Source: Demequina sp. NBRC 110053
Lineage (GTDB): Bacteria > Actinomycetota > Actinomycetes > Actinomycetales > Demequinaceae
Direction of reading: 5' to 3'
Length of the DNA stretch: 64,000 bases
Assembly (NCBI RefSeq): GCF_002090095.1
Contig: NZ_BBRJ01000002.1
Span: forward strand, 434,001-498,000
Made by a program: the position numbers and the translations under genes. The notes below the pieces were generated by a model. That model worked only from the letters and a program-made list of their open reading frames with translations. It did no database searches and was not told the DNA's origin. Below, piece after piece: positions 1 to 10,859 of this stretch (positions are counted from its first letter, which is position 1; every line of letters begins with the position of its first letter).

Positions 1-360
1 CGGCCGTTCCTCGCCGCCCTGCCGGACGAGCTCGAGGAGGCAGCGTTCATGGACGGCCTCACCCGCGTGGGCTTCTTCTACCGGATGGTGCTGCCCCTGG
101 CGAAGCCCGGCATGGTCACCGTGGGAGTGCTCGCATTCCTCGGCTCGTGGAACGCCTACCTGCTGCCGCTCGTCATCCTCACCGGCCGCGAGGCGCCCAC
201 CACGCTGCCTCTGGGCGTGACGCAGTTCCAGGGCCAGAACGCCGCGGACTTCGCCGGCATCATGGCGTACACGTTCCTGGCGATGATTCCCGCCCTGGTG
301 TTCTTCCTGATGATGGAGCGTCGCATCGTCGACGGCCTCTCGGGTGCGGTGAAGGGCTAG
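1..360 (+). CDS. Sugar ABC transporter permease, MalG family (3' part)
   Basis: This is the last 119 codons of an inner-membrane permease of a carbohydrate ABC importer; the 5' part lies before the window. Seen: the frame is open from base 1 and carries the EAA-loop signature that contacts the ATPase (EEAAFMDGL followed about 13 residues later by LPLAKPG), two hydrophobic C-terminal segments, and the usual ending in GAVKG. The GH3 gene starts 2 bp after the stop, so this permease, the GH3 enzyme and the GH10 enzyme form one operon. Inference: it imports xylo- or cello-oligosaccharides for the two cytoplasmic hydrolases downstream. The substrate cannot be read from the sequence. Confidence 0.9.
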   Translation, partial: RPFLAALPDELEEAAFMDGLTRVGFFYRMVLPLAKPGMVTVGVLAFLGSWNAYLLPLVILTGREAPTTLPLGVTQFQGQNAADFAGIMAYTFLAMIPALVFFLMMERRIVDGLSGAVKG

Positions 361-362
361 GG

Positions 363-2666
363 ATGATCGACCAGAACATCAGCCCTCGAGTCAAGGCGAT
401 CGTCGCGGACCTCTCCCTCGAGGAGAAGCTCGCTCAGATCGTCGGGTTCTGGGAGGGCGAGGAGGGCGACTCGGTCGCCCCCCTGCAGGGCGAGCAGGCT
501 CACAGCGGCAAGATCGACGACGCGACGACGCACGGCCTGGGCCACCTGACTCGCGTGTACGGCACCAACCCGCACGATCCCGACGAGCGCGCGGCGTACC
601 TGTGGCAGCGTCAGCGCTCGCTGGTGACGGGCACGCGCGCAGGCATCCCGGCGATCGTCCACGAGGAGTGCCTGACAGGCCTGTCGGCGTGGAAGGCTGC
701 GACCTTCCCCGCGCCCCTGTCGTGGGGGGCGACGTTCAACGACTGCCTGGTCGAGGAGATGGGCGCGCTGATCGGCGAGTCCATGTCCGCGCTCGGCATC
801 CACCAGGGGCTCGCCCCCGTGCTCGACGTCGTTCGCGACCCCCGGTGGGGGCGCGTCGAGGAGTGCATCGCCGAGGACCCGTACCTGGTGGGCGCGGTGG
901 GGACGGCCTATGTGCGCGGCCTCCAGTCGCGCGGCGTCGACGCGACCCTCAAGCACTTCGTGGGCTACTCCGCATCGCAGGCCGGACGCAACTTCGGGCC
1001 CGTCCACATGGGACCGCGCGAGCTGCGCGACGTCATGCTCATTCCCTTCGAAATGGCCGTGCTCGACGGCAAGGTCGCCTCGGTCATGCACTCGTACGCG
1101 GAGATCGACGGCGTGCCCGTCGCTGCCGACCCCACGCTTCTCACGGACGTCCTGCGAGGCGAGTGGGGCTTCGAGGGCACGGTGGTCGCCGACTACTTCG
1201 GCGTGGCCTTCCTGCACGTCCTGCACCACGTCGCCGCCGACCTGGGCGAGGCCGCCGGTCAGGCACTCGCCGCTGGCGTCGATGTCGAGCTCCCCACGGG
1301 CGACGCCTACCTGGCGCCGCTCAAGGCGGCGATCGAGTCCGGAGCCGTCGACATCGCGCTCGTCGATCGCGCCGCGGCTCGCATCCTCGCTCAGAAGGAG
1401 CGCCACGGGCTGCTCGACCAGACGTTCGAGGATGCTCCGCCCACCGGCGTCGACCTCGACTCCCCCGCGCACCGTGACGTGGCGCGGCAGATCGCCGAGC
1501 AGTCCGTCGTCCTGGTGTCCAACGACGGGACGCTGCCGCTGCCAGCGGACGCGTCCGCTGGCACGACTGCCGTCATCGGCCCCAATGCCCATCGCGTCTC
1601 GGCGCTGTTCGGCTGCTACTCGTTCGCGAACCATGTGCTCGCGCACCGTCCGGGAGTCGAGCTGGGATTCGAGGCGCCTACGCTGCTCGAGTCGATCCGC
1701 GACGAGCTGGCCGGCACCGTCACCTATGCCCGCGGCTGCGCCGTGGACGACGATGACCGGTCGGGCTTCGACGAGGCCGTCGCAGCGGCGAGGGCGGCGG
1801 ACACCGCCGTCGTGGTGGTCGGCGACCACGCCGGCCTGTTCGGTCGCGGCACGTCCGGCGAGGGGTGCGACACCGACGACCTCGAGCTGCCCGGCGTCCA
1901 GCGCGAGCTGGTCGAGGCGATCCTCGCGACCGGCACCCCCGTCGTGATGGTCCTCGTCACGGGACGTCCGTACGCCGTGTCGTGGGCCCTCGAGCGCTGC
2001 GCCGCCGTGGTGCAGACCTTCTTCCCCGGCGAGGAGGGCGGCCCCGCACTTGCTGGCGTCCTGTCCGGTCGGGTGAACCCCTCCGGTCGCCTGCCCGTCT
2101 CGCTGCCCCGCCCAGCGGGAGCTCAGCCGTACACGTACCTGCACCCCGCGCTCGGCGGCGACACGGATGTCACCAACCTGTCGTCCGCACCGGCCGCGGC
2201 GTTCGGCCACGGGCTGTCGTACACGACCTTCGAGCACAGTGGCCTCACGGCGTCCGATGCACCCACGGACGGCACCATCACCGTCACGGTCTCCGTCACC
2301 AACACCGGCGACCGCGGCGGCGAGGAGGTGGTCCAGCTCTACGGCAAGGACGTCGTCGGCTCGGTGACGCGCCCTGTGGCGCAGCTGCTCGGCTACCTTC
2401 GCGTTCAGGTCGATGCCGGCGCGACGGTGACCGTCGAGCTGGACGTCCCGACCACCCGTCTCGCCTTCACGGATCGCTCCATGCGGCGCGTCGTCGAGCC
2501 GGGTGCAGTCGAGCTGTGGACCGGCACGTCGAGCACGCGGCTCACCGAGGCCACGGTCGAGCTGACGGGCGAGGTCCACGAGGTCACGCCCGCATCGGCA
2601 CGACTCACGACGGCTCGCGTCGCGGCCAGCGCCGTGGCCGAGACCGTCGCGCCGGCGACGGCGTGA
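363..2666 (+). CDS. Glycoside hydrolase family 3 (beta-glucosidase / beta-xylosidase)
   Basis: A 767-residue GH3 enzyme that removes non-reducing-end sugars from beta-linked oligosaccharides. The GH3 N-terminal barrel shows the KHF motif (LKHFVGYS), then GEWGFEGTVVADYFG with the probable nucleophile Asp277 (family pattern SDW/SDY). The GH3 C-terminal domain and a C-terminal fibronectin III-like domain (about residues 640-740) follow. There is no signal peptide, so it should be cytoplasmic. The ATG at 363 is chosen because it lies 2 bp after the permease stop and begins the conserved part; the longer upstream frame overlaps the permease. Specificity is uncertain, but the linked GH10 gene favours beta-xylosidase or a broad beta-glycosidase. 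Confidence 0.92.
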   Translation: MIDQNISPRVKAIVADLSLEEKLAQIVGFWEGEEGDSVAPLQGEQAHSGKIDDATTHGLGHLTRVYGTNPHDPDERAAYLWQRQRSLVTGTRAGIPAIVHEECLTGLSAWKAATFPAPLSWGATFNDCLVEEMGALIGESMSALGIHQGLAPVLDVVRDPRWGRVEECIAEDPYLVGAVGTAYVRGLQSRGVDATLKHFVGYSASQAGRNFGPVHMGPRELRDVMLIPFEMAVLDGKVASVMHSYAEIDGVPVAADPTLLTDVLRGEWGFEGTVVADYFGVAFLHVLHHVAADLGEAAGQALAAGVDVELPTGDAYLAPLKAAIESGAVDIALVDRAAARILAQKERHGLLDQTFEDAPPTGVDLDSPAHRDVARQIAEQSVVLVSNDGTLPLPADASAGTTAVIGPNAHRVSALFGCYSFANHVLAHRPGVELGFEAPTLLESIRDELAGTVTYARGCAVDDDDRSGFDEAVAAARAADTAVVVVGDHAGLFGRGTSGEGCDTDDLELPGVQRELVEAILATGTPVVMVLVTGRPYAVSWALERCAAVVQTFFPGEEGGPALAGVLSGRVNPSGRLPVSLPRPAGAQPYTYLHPALGGDTDVTNLSSAPAAAFGHGLSYTTFEHSGLTASDAPTDGTITVTVSVTNTGDRGGEEVVQLYGKDVVGSVTRPVAQLLGYLRVQVDAGATVTVELDVPTTRLAFTDRSMRRVVEPGAVELWTGTSSTRLTEATVELTGEVHEVTPASARLTTARVAASAVAETVAPATA

Positions 2667-3928
2667 CGGCCCCCGTCCCGGTCGGCGACCACGAGCCCGA
2701 CTCGCTCGACCATCGCCGGGGCCGCGCGAGCGTGCTCGTGCAGCACGCCGACGGCTCGCCCGTCGCCGATGCGGTGGTCACCGTCGAGCAGGTCCGCCAT
2801 GCGTTCGGGTTCGGCAACATCGGCTTCGACGTCGCCGAGGGCACCTCAGACCCCCGCCTGGAGGCGCTCTACCTCGACCTGTTCAATGCTGCCACCCTGC
2901 CGTTCTACTGGAGGCAGTTCGAGCCCGAGCAGGGGCGTCCTCACACGGACAGGCTGACCGCGGCCGCACGGTGGTTCGTCGATCGCGGCGTTCTCGTCAA
3001 GGGGCATCCGCTGCTGTGGCACACCCTGGCCCCCGAGTGGCTGCTTCACGTGGACGACCCCGAGGCGGAGATGCGGGCCCGGGTGACGCGCGACGCGCGC
3101 GCGTTCGCCGGACTCGTCGACCTGTGGGACGCCATCAACGAGGCGGTGATCCTCCCCGTGTTCACCGCGGAGGACAACGCCGTGACCCGGCTCGCGCAGA
3201 CCAAGGGTCAAGTCGAGATGGTGCGCCTGGCCTTCGACTCCGCTCGGGAGGGCAACCCCCACGCGCGCCTGGTGCTGAACGACTTCGACCTGTCGGAGGA
3301 CTACGAGCACCTCATCGAGGAGTGCCTGGCAGCTGGCATCCAGATCGATGCGATCGGTCTGCAGACGCACATGCACCAGGGGTTCCGGGGCGAGGCGCAG
3401 CTCGAGGAGATCCTGGCGCGCTTCTCGCGGTTCGGGCTGCCGCTGCAGATGACCGAGGTGAGCCTGGTGTCGGGCGAGCTCATGCCCGAGCGCATCGTCG
3501 ACCTCAACGACTACGTGGTCGACTCGTGGCCCTCGACGCCCGAGGGCGAGCAGCGCCAGGCCGACGAGCTCACGCGGCTGTACCGGCTGCTCGTCGCCGA
3601 GCCGCTGGTCGAGTCGATCACCTATTGGGGCCTGAGCGACGCCCGCGCGTGGTTGGGCGCCCCGTCTGGCCTGGTGCGCGCGGACGGCACTCCCAAGCCG
3701 TCGTATCGGGCGCTGCACCGACTCCTCAAGGAGGAGTGGTGGATGAGCGCCACCGAGGTCCGCACCGACGCCACCGGCCGCTTCGAGCTGACAGGGTTCG
3801 CCGGCGACTACCGCGTGACCGGGAATGGCGCGAGCGGCTCGCTCACCCTTCCCCGAGGCGGCACGGGCACGGCCACGGCCACGCTCGCTGCCGCCACCGC
3901 ATCGGCCCCCGAGGCGACGCGCCCGTGA
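2663..3928 (+). CDS. Glycoside hydrolase family 10 (endo-1,4-beta-xylanase-like)
   Basis: A 421-residue GH10 retaining glycosidase. Seen: the GTG start overlaps the GH3 stop (GTGA). The barrel motifs are VKGHPLLWH, WDAINEAV with the acid/base Glu160, and LQMTEVSL with the nucleophile Glu265. About 65 residues before the barrel may form a small beta domain, and about 55 residues after it look like an incomplete carbohydrate-binding-like tail rich in Thr, Ala and Gly. There is no signal peptide, whereas most GH10 xylanases are secreted. With the permease and GH3 gene, this points to intracellular cleavage of imported oligosaccharides. The next gene is convergent, across a long inverted repeat. 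Confidence 0.88.
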   Translation: MTAPVPVGDHEPDSLDHRRGRASVLVQHADGSPVADAVVTVEQVRHAFGFGNIGFDVAEGTSDPRLEALYLDLFNAATLPFYWRQFEPEQGRPHTDRLTAAARWFVDRGVLVKGHPLLWHTLAPEWLLHVDDPEAEMRARVTRDARAFAGLVDLWDAINEAVILPVFTAEDNAVTRLAQTKGQVEMVRLAFDSAREGNPHARLVLNDFDLSEDYEHLIEECLAAGIQIDAIGLQTHMHQGFRGEAQLEEILARFSRFGLPLQMTEVSLVSGELMPERIVDLNDYVVDSWPSTPEGEQRQADELTRLYRLLVAEPLVESITYWGLSDARAWLGAPSGLVRADGTPKPSYRALHRLLKEEWWMSATEVRTDATGRFELTGFAGDYRVTGNGASGSLTLPRGGTGTATATLAAATASAPEATRP

Positions 3929-4009
3929 GGTGAGCGGCGCTGTGAGCACATGGGTGGCGAGGACCAGCCGAACACCCTTTCCATCCATGTGCTCTCAGGG
4001 CGGCTCACC
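3929..4009. repeat. Long imperfect inverted repeat between convergent genes
   Basis: Arms 3929-3953 and 3985-4009 are complementary at 22 of 25 positions around a 31-nt loop. It begins immediately after the xylanase stop codon and lies before the convergent gene ending at 4074. There is no U-tract. It is probably a bidirectional terminator or an mRNA 3'-end stabilising hairpin; a small mobile-element relic cannot be excluded. Confidence 0.6.
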
Positions 4010-4073
4010 GGCCGAGCCGCTTCCGCATTGACAACAGCCCAGCACTGGTGCACGGGCACCGCGCGGGCACCCG

Positions 4074-4463
4074 TCAGGCGAGCGCCTTCGCCTTGAGCTG
4101 CTCGAACTCCGCCTGCGTGATCGCGCCCGCGTCCAGCAGTTCCTTGGCCTTCGCGACCTGGCCCACGGGGTCGGGCGCCGCGCTGGCCTGGAGTCCGGCC
4201 ATGTAGTCCGCGTGCACGTCACGCTCGGGCACGATGCCACCACGCGTGGAGCGCCGGGCCATGCCCTGCCCGCGCACGATGACGTAGATGAGCGCGCTGA
4301 GCCACGGCACGAGGACCAGGAAGATCACCCAGCCTGCCTTGGCCCAGCCCCCCAGCGACGCGTCACTGAAGAGGTCCCACACGCAGCGGAACCAGATGAC
4401 CACGGCTGTGACCCAGATGAACAGCCACAGCATCCACCACAGCACGTCTCCAAGATTGTCCAT
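4074..4463 (-). CDS. Small membrane protein with PLDc_N-like and SHOCT domains
   Basis: A 129-residue protein. Seen: an N-terminal hydrophobic segment (LWWMLWLFIWVTAVVIW), a second segment (AGWVIFLVLVPWLSALIYVIV), then a linker and a C-terminal SHOCT motif (AKELLDAGAITQAEFEQLK). This two-helix plus SHOCT layout is the common actinobacterial PLDc_N/SHOCT protein. Such proteins are thought to be membrane anchors or oligomerisation modules and their function is unknown. The ATG at 4463 is preferred to one 21 bp upstream because GGGGAG lies 6 nt before it. It stands alone, convergent with the xylanase. Confidence 0.8.
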   Translation of the reverse strand: MDNLGDVLWWMLWLFIWVTAVVIWFRCVWDLFSDASLGGWAKAGWVIFLVLVPWLSALIYVIVRGQGMARRSTRGGIVPERDVHADYMAGLQASAAPDPVGQVAKAKELLDAGAITQAEFEQLKAKALA

Positions 4464-4586
4464 GTCCACTCCCCTGCTCGTCATGCCTGTTCAGCGGGCG
4501 ACCCCATCGGCGTCCCGGTCCCCAGCATGGCCCTCCTCCCCAGCCCTCGCCACTCGAACGCAGCCGCGAGGCCCGGAACACACGAC

Positions 4587-4615
4587 GGCCCCTGTCCCGC
4601 ATGGAGACAGGGGCC
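4587..4615 (-). terminator. Hairpin terminator downstream of gatB
   Basis: Perfect 10-bp arms, GGCCCCTGTC (4587-4596) and GACAGGGGCC (4606-4615), with a 9-nt loop, 22 bp after the gatB stop. GC-rich and without a clear U-tract, as is usual in high-GC actinobacteria. Confidence 0.75.
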
Positions 4616-4637
4616 CTCGCGTCAAGCTCGAGTGACG

Positions 4638-6155
4638 CTAGCCGTCGACCCCAGCGCGCTGGAGGATGATCTCCCGCACGCGGCCAGCATCGGCCTGGCC
4701 CCGCGTGGCCTTCATGACTGCGCCCACGATGGCGCCGGCGGCCTGGATCTTGCCGTCCTGGATCTTGGCGAGCACGTCGGGCTGCGAGGCGAGGGCGTCG
4801 TCCACGGCGGCCTCGAGCGCCGAGTCGTCCGAGACGACCTCGAGGCCACGGCTCTCCACCACCTCGCGCGGTGAGCCCTCGCCCGCGAGCACGCCCTCGA
4901 GGGCCTGGCGCGCGAGCTTGTCGTTGATGGTGCCGGCGTCCACGAGCGACTGCAGCTCGGCCACCTGCGCCGGCGTCACGGGGAGGGACGCCAGTGCCAC
5001 GTCGCGGTCGTTCGCGGTGCGGGCCAGCTCACCCATCCACCACTTGCGCGCTGCCTGAGGCTTGGCGCCTGCCTCGACCGTCGCGGCGATGAGGTCGAGC
5101 GCATCGGCGTTCACCGCGTCGCGCATGTCGGTATCGGAGAATCCCCACTCGTCCTTCAGCCGCGCCCGCATCTTGGCGGGGTGCTCGGGAATGGTCCCCC
5201 GCAGCTCCTCGACCCATGCGCGCGAGGGCTCGACGGGCAGCAGGTCCGGCTCCGGGAAGTAGCGGTAGTCCTCCGCCTCCTCTTTGGAGCGGCCCGGCGT
5301 GGTCGACCCCGTGTCCTCGTGCCAGTGCCGGGTCTCCTGCACCACAGGCTGACCCGCGAGCAGCAGGCCGGCCTGGCGCGCAGCCTCGTGGTGGATGGCT
5401 CGCTCGATCGCGCGCAGCGAGTTGACGTTCTTGGTCTCGGACCGCTTGCCGAACGGGACGGCGTCCTGGTCCTCTCCCGCCACCGCCTTCGGGCGCAGCG
5501 ACAGGTTCACGTCAGCGCGCACCGAGCCCTGCTCCATGCGGCCGTCGGAGATCCCGAGCGCCTTGACGATGTCGCGGATGGTCGCCACATACGCCCGTGC
5601 CACCTCGGCGGTGCGAGCACCGGCGCCCGTGATGGGCTTGGTCACGATCTCGACCAGGGGCACGCCGCCGCGGTTGTAGTCGACGAGCGAGTAGTCCGCG
5701 CCCTGGATGCCGCCGGTGCCACCCTTGTGGGTGTTCTTGCCGGCGTCCTCCTCCATGTGGGCGCGCTCGATCCCGATGGTGAAGACCTCGCCGTCATCCA
5801 GCACCACGTCGAGCGATCCCTCGAAGCAGGTGGGCTCGTCGTACTGCGAGATCTGGTAGTCCTTCGCGAGGTCAGGGTAGAAGTAGTTCTTCCTGGCGAA
5901 GCGGCTCGACTCCCGGATCGCGCAGCCCAGCGACAGGCCCAGGCGGATCGCGGACTCGACCGCCTTCTCATTCGTCACGGGCATGGCTCCCGGCAGCCCG
6001 AGGCACACCGGGCAGACCTGCGTGTTGGGCTCGGCGCCGAACTCGTTGGCGCAGCCGCAGAACATCTTGGTCGCGGTGTTGAGCTCGACGTGGACCTCGA
6101 TGCCGAAGACCGGGTCGAACTGCTCCATGGCCTGCTCGTACGTCAGCGCGGTCAC
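4638..6155 (-). CDS. gatB: Asp-tRNA(Asn)/Glu-tRNA(Gln) amidotransferase subunit B
   Basis: A 505-residue GatB, the tRNA-binding kinase-like subunit of GatCAB. It activates Glu- or Asp-charged tRNA for amidation, giving Gln-tRNA(Gln) or Asn-tRNA(Asn). Seen: [11 protein letters not shown] near the N-terminus; zinc-type cysteines in [10 protein letters not shown] and CPVCLGLPG; the GSVRADVN motif; and the C-terminal YqeY-like tail domain (about residues 360-505) ending in [13 protein letters not shown]. The GTG start at 6155 overlaps the gatA stop by 4 bp and aligns with the family N-terminus ([10 protein letters not shown]). It is the last gene of gatC-gatA-gatB and is followed by a strong hairpin. 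Confidence 0.97.
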   Translation of the reverse strand: MTALTYEQAMEQFDPVFGIEVHVELNTATKMFCGCANEFGAEPNTQVCPVCLGLPGAMPVTNEKAVESAIRLGLSLGCAIRESSRFARKNYFYPDLAKDYQISQYDEPTCFEGSLDVVLDDGEVFTIGIERAHMEEDAGKNTHKGGTGGIQGADYSLVDYNRGGVPLVEIVTKPITGAGARTAEVARAYVATIRDIVKALGISDGRMEQGSVRADVNLSLRPKAVAGEDQDAVPFGKRSETKNVNSLRAIERAIHHEAARQAGLLLAGQPVVQETRHWHEDTGSTTPGRSKEEAEDYRYFPEPDLLPVEPSRAWVEELRGTIPEHPAKMRARLKDEWGFSDTDMRDAVNADALDLIAATVEAGAKPQAARKWWMGELARTANDRDVALASLPVTPAQVAELQSLVDAGTINDKLARQALEGVLAGEGSPREVVESRGLEVVSDDSALEAAVDDALASQPDVLAKIQDGKIQAAGAIVGAVMKATRGQADAGRVREIILQRAGVDG

Positions 6156-7657
6156 TGCGCCACCTCCAGCTCGGGGGCCTGCGCACTCAAGTGGCCGCCC
6201 CACTGCTCGGCGAGCGCCTTCTCGAGCGCGGCGCCGATGCGGTACATCCGGGCGTCCTCGTGCGCCGGGGCGAGGATCTGGAAGCCCGTGGGCAGGCCGT
6301 CCTCGGGCGCCGTCCCGCTCGGCAGCGACAATCCGGGGATGCCAGCGAGGTTGGCGGGGATGGTCGCGACGTCGTTGAGGTACATCGCCAGCGGGTCGTC
6401 GAGACGCTCGCCCAGCTTGAACGGCGTGGTGGGCGTCGTGGGGCTCACGAGGACGTCGGCCTGCTCGAACGCCGCGGCGAAGTCGCGCTGGATGAGCGTG
6501 CGGACCTTCTGGGCCGAGCCGTAGTAGGCGTCGTAGTAGCCGGCGGACAGCGCGTAGGTGCCGAGGATGATGCGGCGCTTGACCTCGTCGCCGAAGCCCT
6601 CGGCGCGCGTCGCGCCCATCGTCCTCTCGACGGTCGCCTTCTCGACGCGCAGGCCGAACCGCACCGAGTCGAACTTCGCGAGGTTGGAGCTCGCCTCCGA
6701 GGGAAGGATCAGGTAGTAGGCGGCCAGCGCGTACTCGAACGAGGGACAGGACACCTCGACCACCTCGGCGCCGCGCGCCTTCAACAGCTCGAGGCTCTCC
6801 TCGAAGCGCTGCTCGACGCCGGCCTGGTAGCCCTCGCCCGAGAGTTCCTTGATGACGCCGATGCGCACGCCGGCGAGGTCCTCCTCGCGGCCCTGGCGGG
6901 CGGCGTCGACGCACGACGGCACGGGCTCATCGAGACTGGTGGCGTCCATGGGGTCGTGGCCGCCCATCACCTCGTGCAGCAGCGCCGCATCCTCGACGGT
7001 GCGGGCGCAGGGACCCAGCTGGTCGAGCGAGCTGGCCAACGCGATGGCGCCGTAGCGGCTCACCCCGCCATAGGTGGGCTTCACGCCCACGGTGCCCGTG
7101 ACGGATGCCGGCTGGCGGATCGAGCCGCCCGTGTCGGAGCCGATCGCCAGGGGCGCCTCCCACGCGGCAAGGCTCGCGGCCGAGCCGCCGCCCGACCCGC
7201 CGGGGATGCGATCGAGGTCCCACGGGTTGCGCGTGGGGCCGTAGCCCGAGTGCTCGGTGGACGAGCCCATCGCGAACTCGTCCATGTTGGTCTTGCCCAG
7301 GATGGGCATGCGCGCCTCGCGGATCTTGCGCGTGACGGTCGCGTCGTACGGCGGCTCCCAGCCCTCGAGGATCCTCGAGCCGGCGGTCGTGGGCATGCCC
7401 TTCGTGACGAGGATGTCCTTCACGGCGATCGGCACGCCGGCCAGCGGCGGCAGCTCCTCGCCCGCGGCTCGGGCCGCGTCCACCTCGCGAGCGGTCGCGA
7501 GCGCCCCCTCGGCGTCGACGTGGAGGAAGGCATGGACATCGCCGTCGACCGCGGCGATGCGGTCGAGGTGTGCCTGGGTGAGCTCGACGGAGGTCACCTC
7601 GCCGGCCTTCATCGCGGCGGCCATCTGCGCGGCCGACGCGCGGGTCCAGTCGGCCAT
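6152..7657 (-). CDS. gatA: Asp-tRNA(Asn)/Glu-tRNA(Gln) amidotransferase subunit A
   Basis: A 501-residue amidase-signature enzyme that releases ammonia from glutamine for the GatB step. Seen: the Ser-cisSer-Lys triad at Lys80 (PIAVKDI), Ser155 (PGGSGGGSA) and Ser179 (GSDTGGSI), at the spacing usual in GatA. The ATG at 7657 is preferred; it follows GGAGGAGG and overlaps the gatC stop by one base (TGATG). A GTG one codon earlier is possible. The stop overlaps the gatB GTG. Confidence 0.97.
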   Translation of the reverse strand: MADWTRASAAQMAAAMKAGEVTSVELTQAHLDRIAAVDGDVHAFLHVDAEGALATAREVDAARAAGEELPPLAGVPIAVKDILVTKGMPTTAGSRILEGWEPPYDATVTRKIREARMPILGKTNMDEFAMGSSTEHSGYGPTRNPWDLDRIPGGSGGGSAASLAAWEAPLAIGSDTGGSIRQPASVTGTVGVKPTYGGVSRYGAIALASSLDQLGPCARTVEDAALLHEVMGGHDPMDATSLDEPVPSCVDAARQGREEDLAGVRIGVIKELSGEGYQAGVEQRFEESLELLKARGAEVVEVSCPSFEYALAAYYLILPSEASSNLAKFDSVRFGLRVEKATVERTMGATRAEGFGDEVKRRIILGTYALSAGYYDAYYGSAQKVRTLIQRDFAAAFEQADVLVSPTTPTTPFKLGERLDDPLAMYLNDVATIPANLAGIPGLSLPSGTAPEDGLPTGFQILAPAHEDARMYRIGAALEKALAEQWGGHLSAQAPELEVAQ

Positions 7658-7956
7658 CACGCCTCCTCCCCCAGGATCTGGGGGACACGGAAGCGGCCGT
7701 CCTCGGCCTCCGGCGCTCCCGACAGCGCGGCGTCCTGAGACAGCGAGGGGCGGACCTCGTCGGGGCGGTGCACGTTGCTCATGGGGATCGGGTGACTCGT
7801 CGCGGGCACATCCTGGCCGGCGACCTCCGCGACCTTGGCGACCGAGTCCACGATGGCCGCGAGCTGTCCGGAGAGCCGGTCCAGATCGTCATCGGTCATG
7901 TCGATGCGGGCGAGCGCCGCGAGGCGCGCGACGTCTGCGCGTTCAAGGGAAGACAT
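7657..7956 (-). CDS. gatC: Asp-tRNA(Asn)/Glu-tRNA(Gln) amidotransferase subunit C
   Basis: A 99-residue GatC, the belt-like subunit that holds GatA and GatB together. The N-terminus [20 protein letters not shown] is typical of the family, as is the C-terminal RPDEVRPS segment. The start is fixed by a TAGACT hexamer 7 nt upstream, which suggests a leaderless mRNA. It is the first gene of gatCAB. The GNAT gene upstream on the same strand ends 40 bp before it, so its own promoter fits. Confidence 0.93.
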   Translation of the reverse strand: MSSLERADVARLAALARIDMTDDDLDRLSGQLAAIVDSVAKVAEVAGQDVPATSHPIPMSNVHRPDEVRPSLSQDAALSGAPEAEDGRFRVPQILGEEA

Positions 7957-7963
7957 GGGCAGA

Positions 7964-7969
7964 AGTCTA
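7964..7969 (-). promoter_or_regulatory. -10 hexamer of a probable leaderless gatCAB promoter
   Basis: TAGACT on the minus strand with 7 nt to the gatC ATG, so transcription should start at or near the start codon. No ribosome binding site is visible in the gap. Confidence 0.5.
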
Positions 7970-7996
7970 GTGGCGGGCGTGCGCCGCCAGGCCCGC

Positions 7997-8572
7997 TCAG
8001 GGCTCCCAGGAGTAGCCCAGCAGGTGGATGGCCGATCCGGACTGCTCGGCACGCTCCGCGTCGGCCTTGCTGAGCCTCTGCACGGTGCCGTCGTCGTTGT
8101 CGATCACCGTCCAGTCGAGGTCCTCGCGGCGCTGGAAGCCCATGCGCTCGTAGAGCCGGTGAGCGACGTGCATCGTCTCCATGGTCGACAGCACGATGCG
8201 CGACGCGCCTCGGGACACCGCCATGTCCATCGCGGCTTGGGTGAGCTTCGCTCCGATGCCCCGGCCGCGCTCGATCGGTGAGACGGCCAGCATGCGCAGC
8301 TCGTACTCGTCGCCCTGCGCGAGCTCGGCGAGGCTCGATCCGGGGGGCACCAGGGTGATGGTGCCGACCACCGCTCCGGAGCCGTCCTCGCCGTCGGCCA
8401 TCATCAGCAGCTCGGCCTCCTGGGCGCGCAGGTGTGCGTCCTTGAGCTGCGGGATGTAGGGATGCGCCTGGTCCACGAGGCCATCGGCCAGGTAGGCCAG
8501 CGCCGTGAGCTGACCGATCTCCGTGAGGCGACTGCCCTCGTTCGGATCGACGGTGCGAATGGTCTCGGCCAT
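7997..8572 (-). CDS. GNAT family N-acetyltransferase
   Basis: A 191-residue acetyltransferase of the GNAT fold. Seen: the acetyl-CoA pyrophosphate-binding loop RGRGIGAKL (family pattern RxxGxG/A), preceded by the beta-strand ELRMLAVSP, and the C-terminal HRLYERMGFQRRED motif. The ATG at 8572 has AAGGAGAG 5 nt upstream. It lies 70 bp after the start-distal end of ligA on the same strand and may share its transcript. The acyl acceptor is unknown; small molecules, antibiotics or protein N-termini are all possible in this family. Confidence 0.87.
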   Translation of the reverse strand: MAETIRTVDPNEGSRLTEIGQLTALAYLADGLVDQAHPYIPQLKDAHLRAQEAELLMMADGEDGSGAVVGTITLVPPGSSLAELAQGDEYELRMLAVSPIERGRGIGAKLTQAAMDMAVSRGASRIVLSTMETMHVAHRLYERMGFQRREDLDWTVIDNDDGTVQRLSKADAERAEQSGSAIHLLGYSWEP

Positions 8573-8642
8573 GGCTCTCCTTAGGGTTCCCACGGTCGCA
8601 GGTGCGTACCAATCTAACGCAGGCCGCTCACGCCGCGTCGGG

Positions 8643-10772
<2,130 letters not shown>

Positions 10773-10847
10773 TCACCACGCAGGTCCGACGTGCACCGGC
10801 CGGGCCGACCCGCGCATCGGCCCTACCCATCGCCGCACCGGCCCGCC

Positions 10848-10853
10848 TATCCT
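10848..10853 (+). promoter_or_regulatory. -10 hexamer of a leaderless promoter for the M15 peptidase gene
   Basis: TATCCT, 6 nt before the ATG at 10860. A 14-base copy of the iterated word ACCCGCGCATCGGC lies 27 bp upstream, in the ligA/M15 divergent gap. Confidence 0.5.
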
Positions 10854-10859
10854 GGTCCG

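Noticed and set aside
147-362. Upstream extension of the GH3 reading frame, overlapping the permease
   Set aside because: The frame is open but the sequence is an out-of-frame reading of the permease; the GH3 family start matches the ATG at 363.
357-2579. A 740-codon open frame antisense to the GH3 gene
   Set aside because: Long antisense frames are common in 70% GC DNA; it shows Arg/Asp/Val-rich low-complexity sequence and no known domain, while the sense strand is a clear GH3.
6191-7738. A 515-codon plus-strand frame opposite gatA
   Set aside because: It is a shadow of the third-codon GC bias of gatA and has no domain motif.
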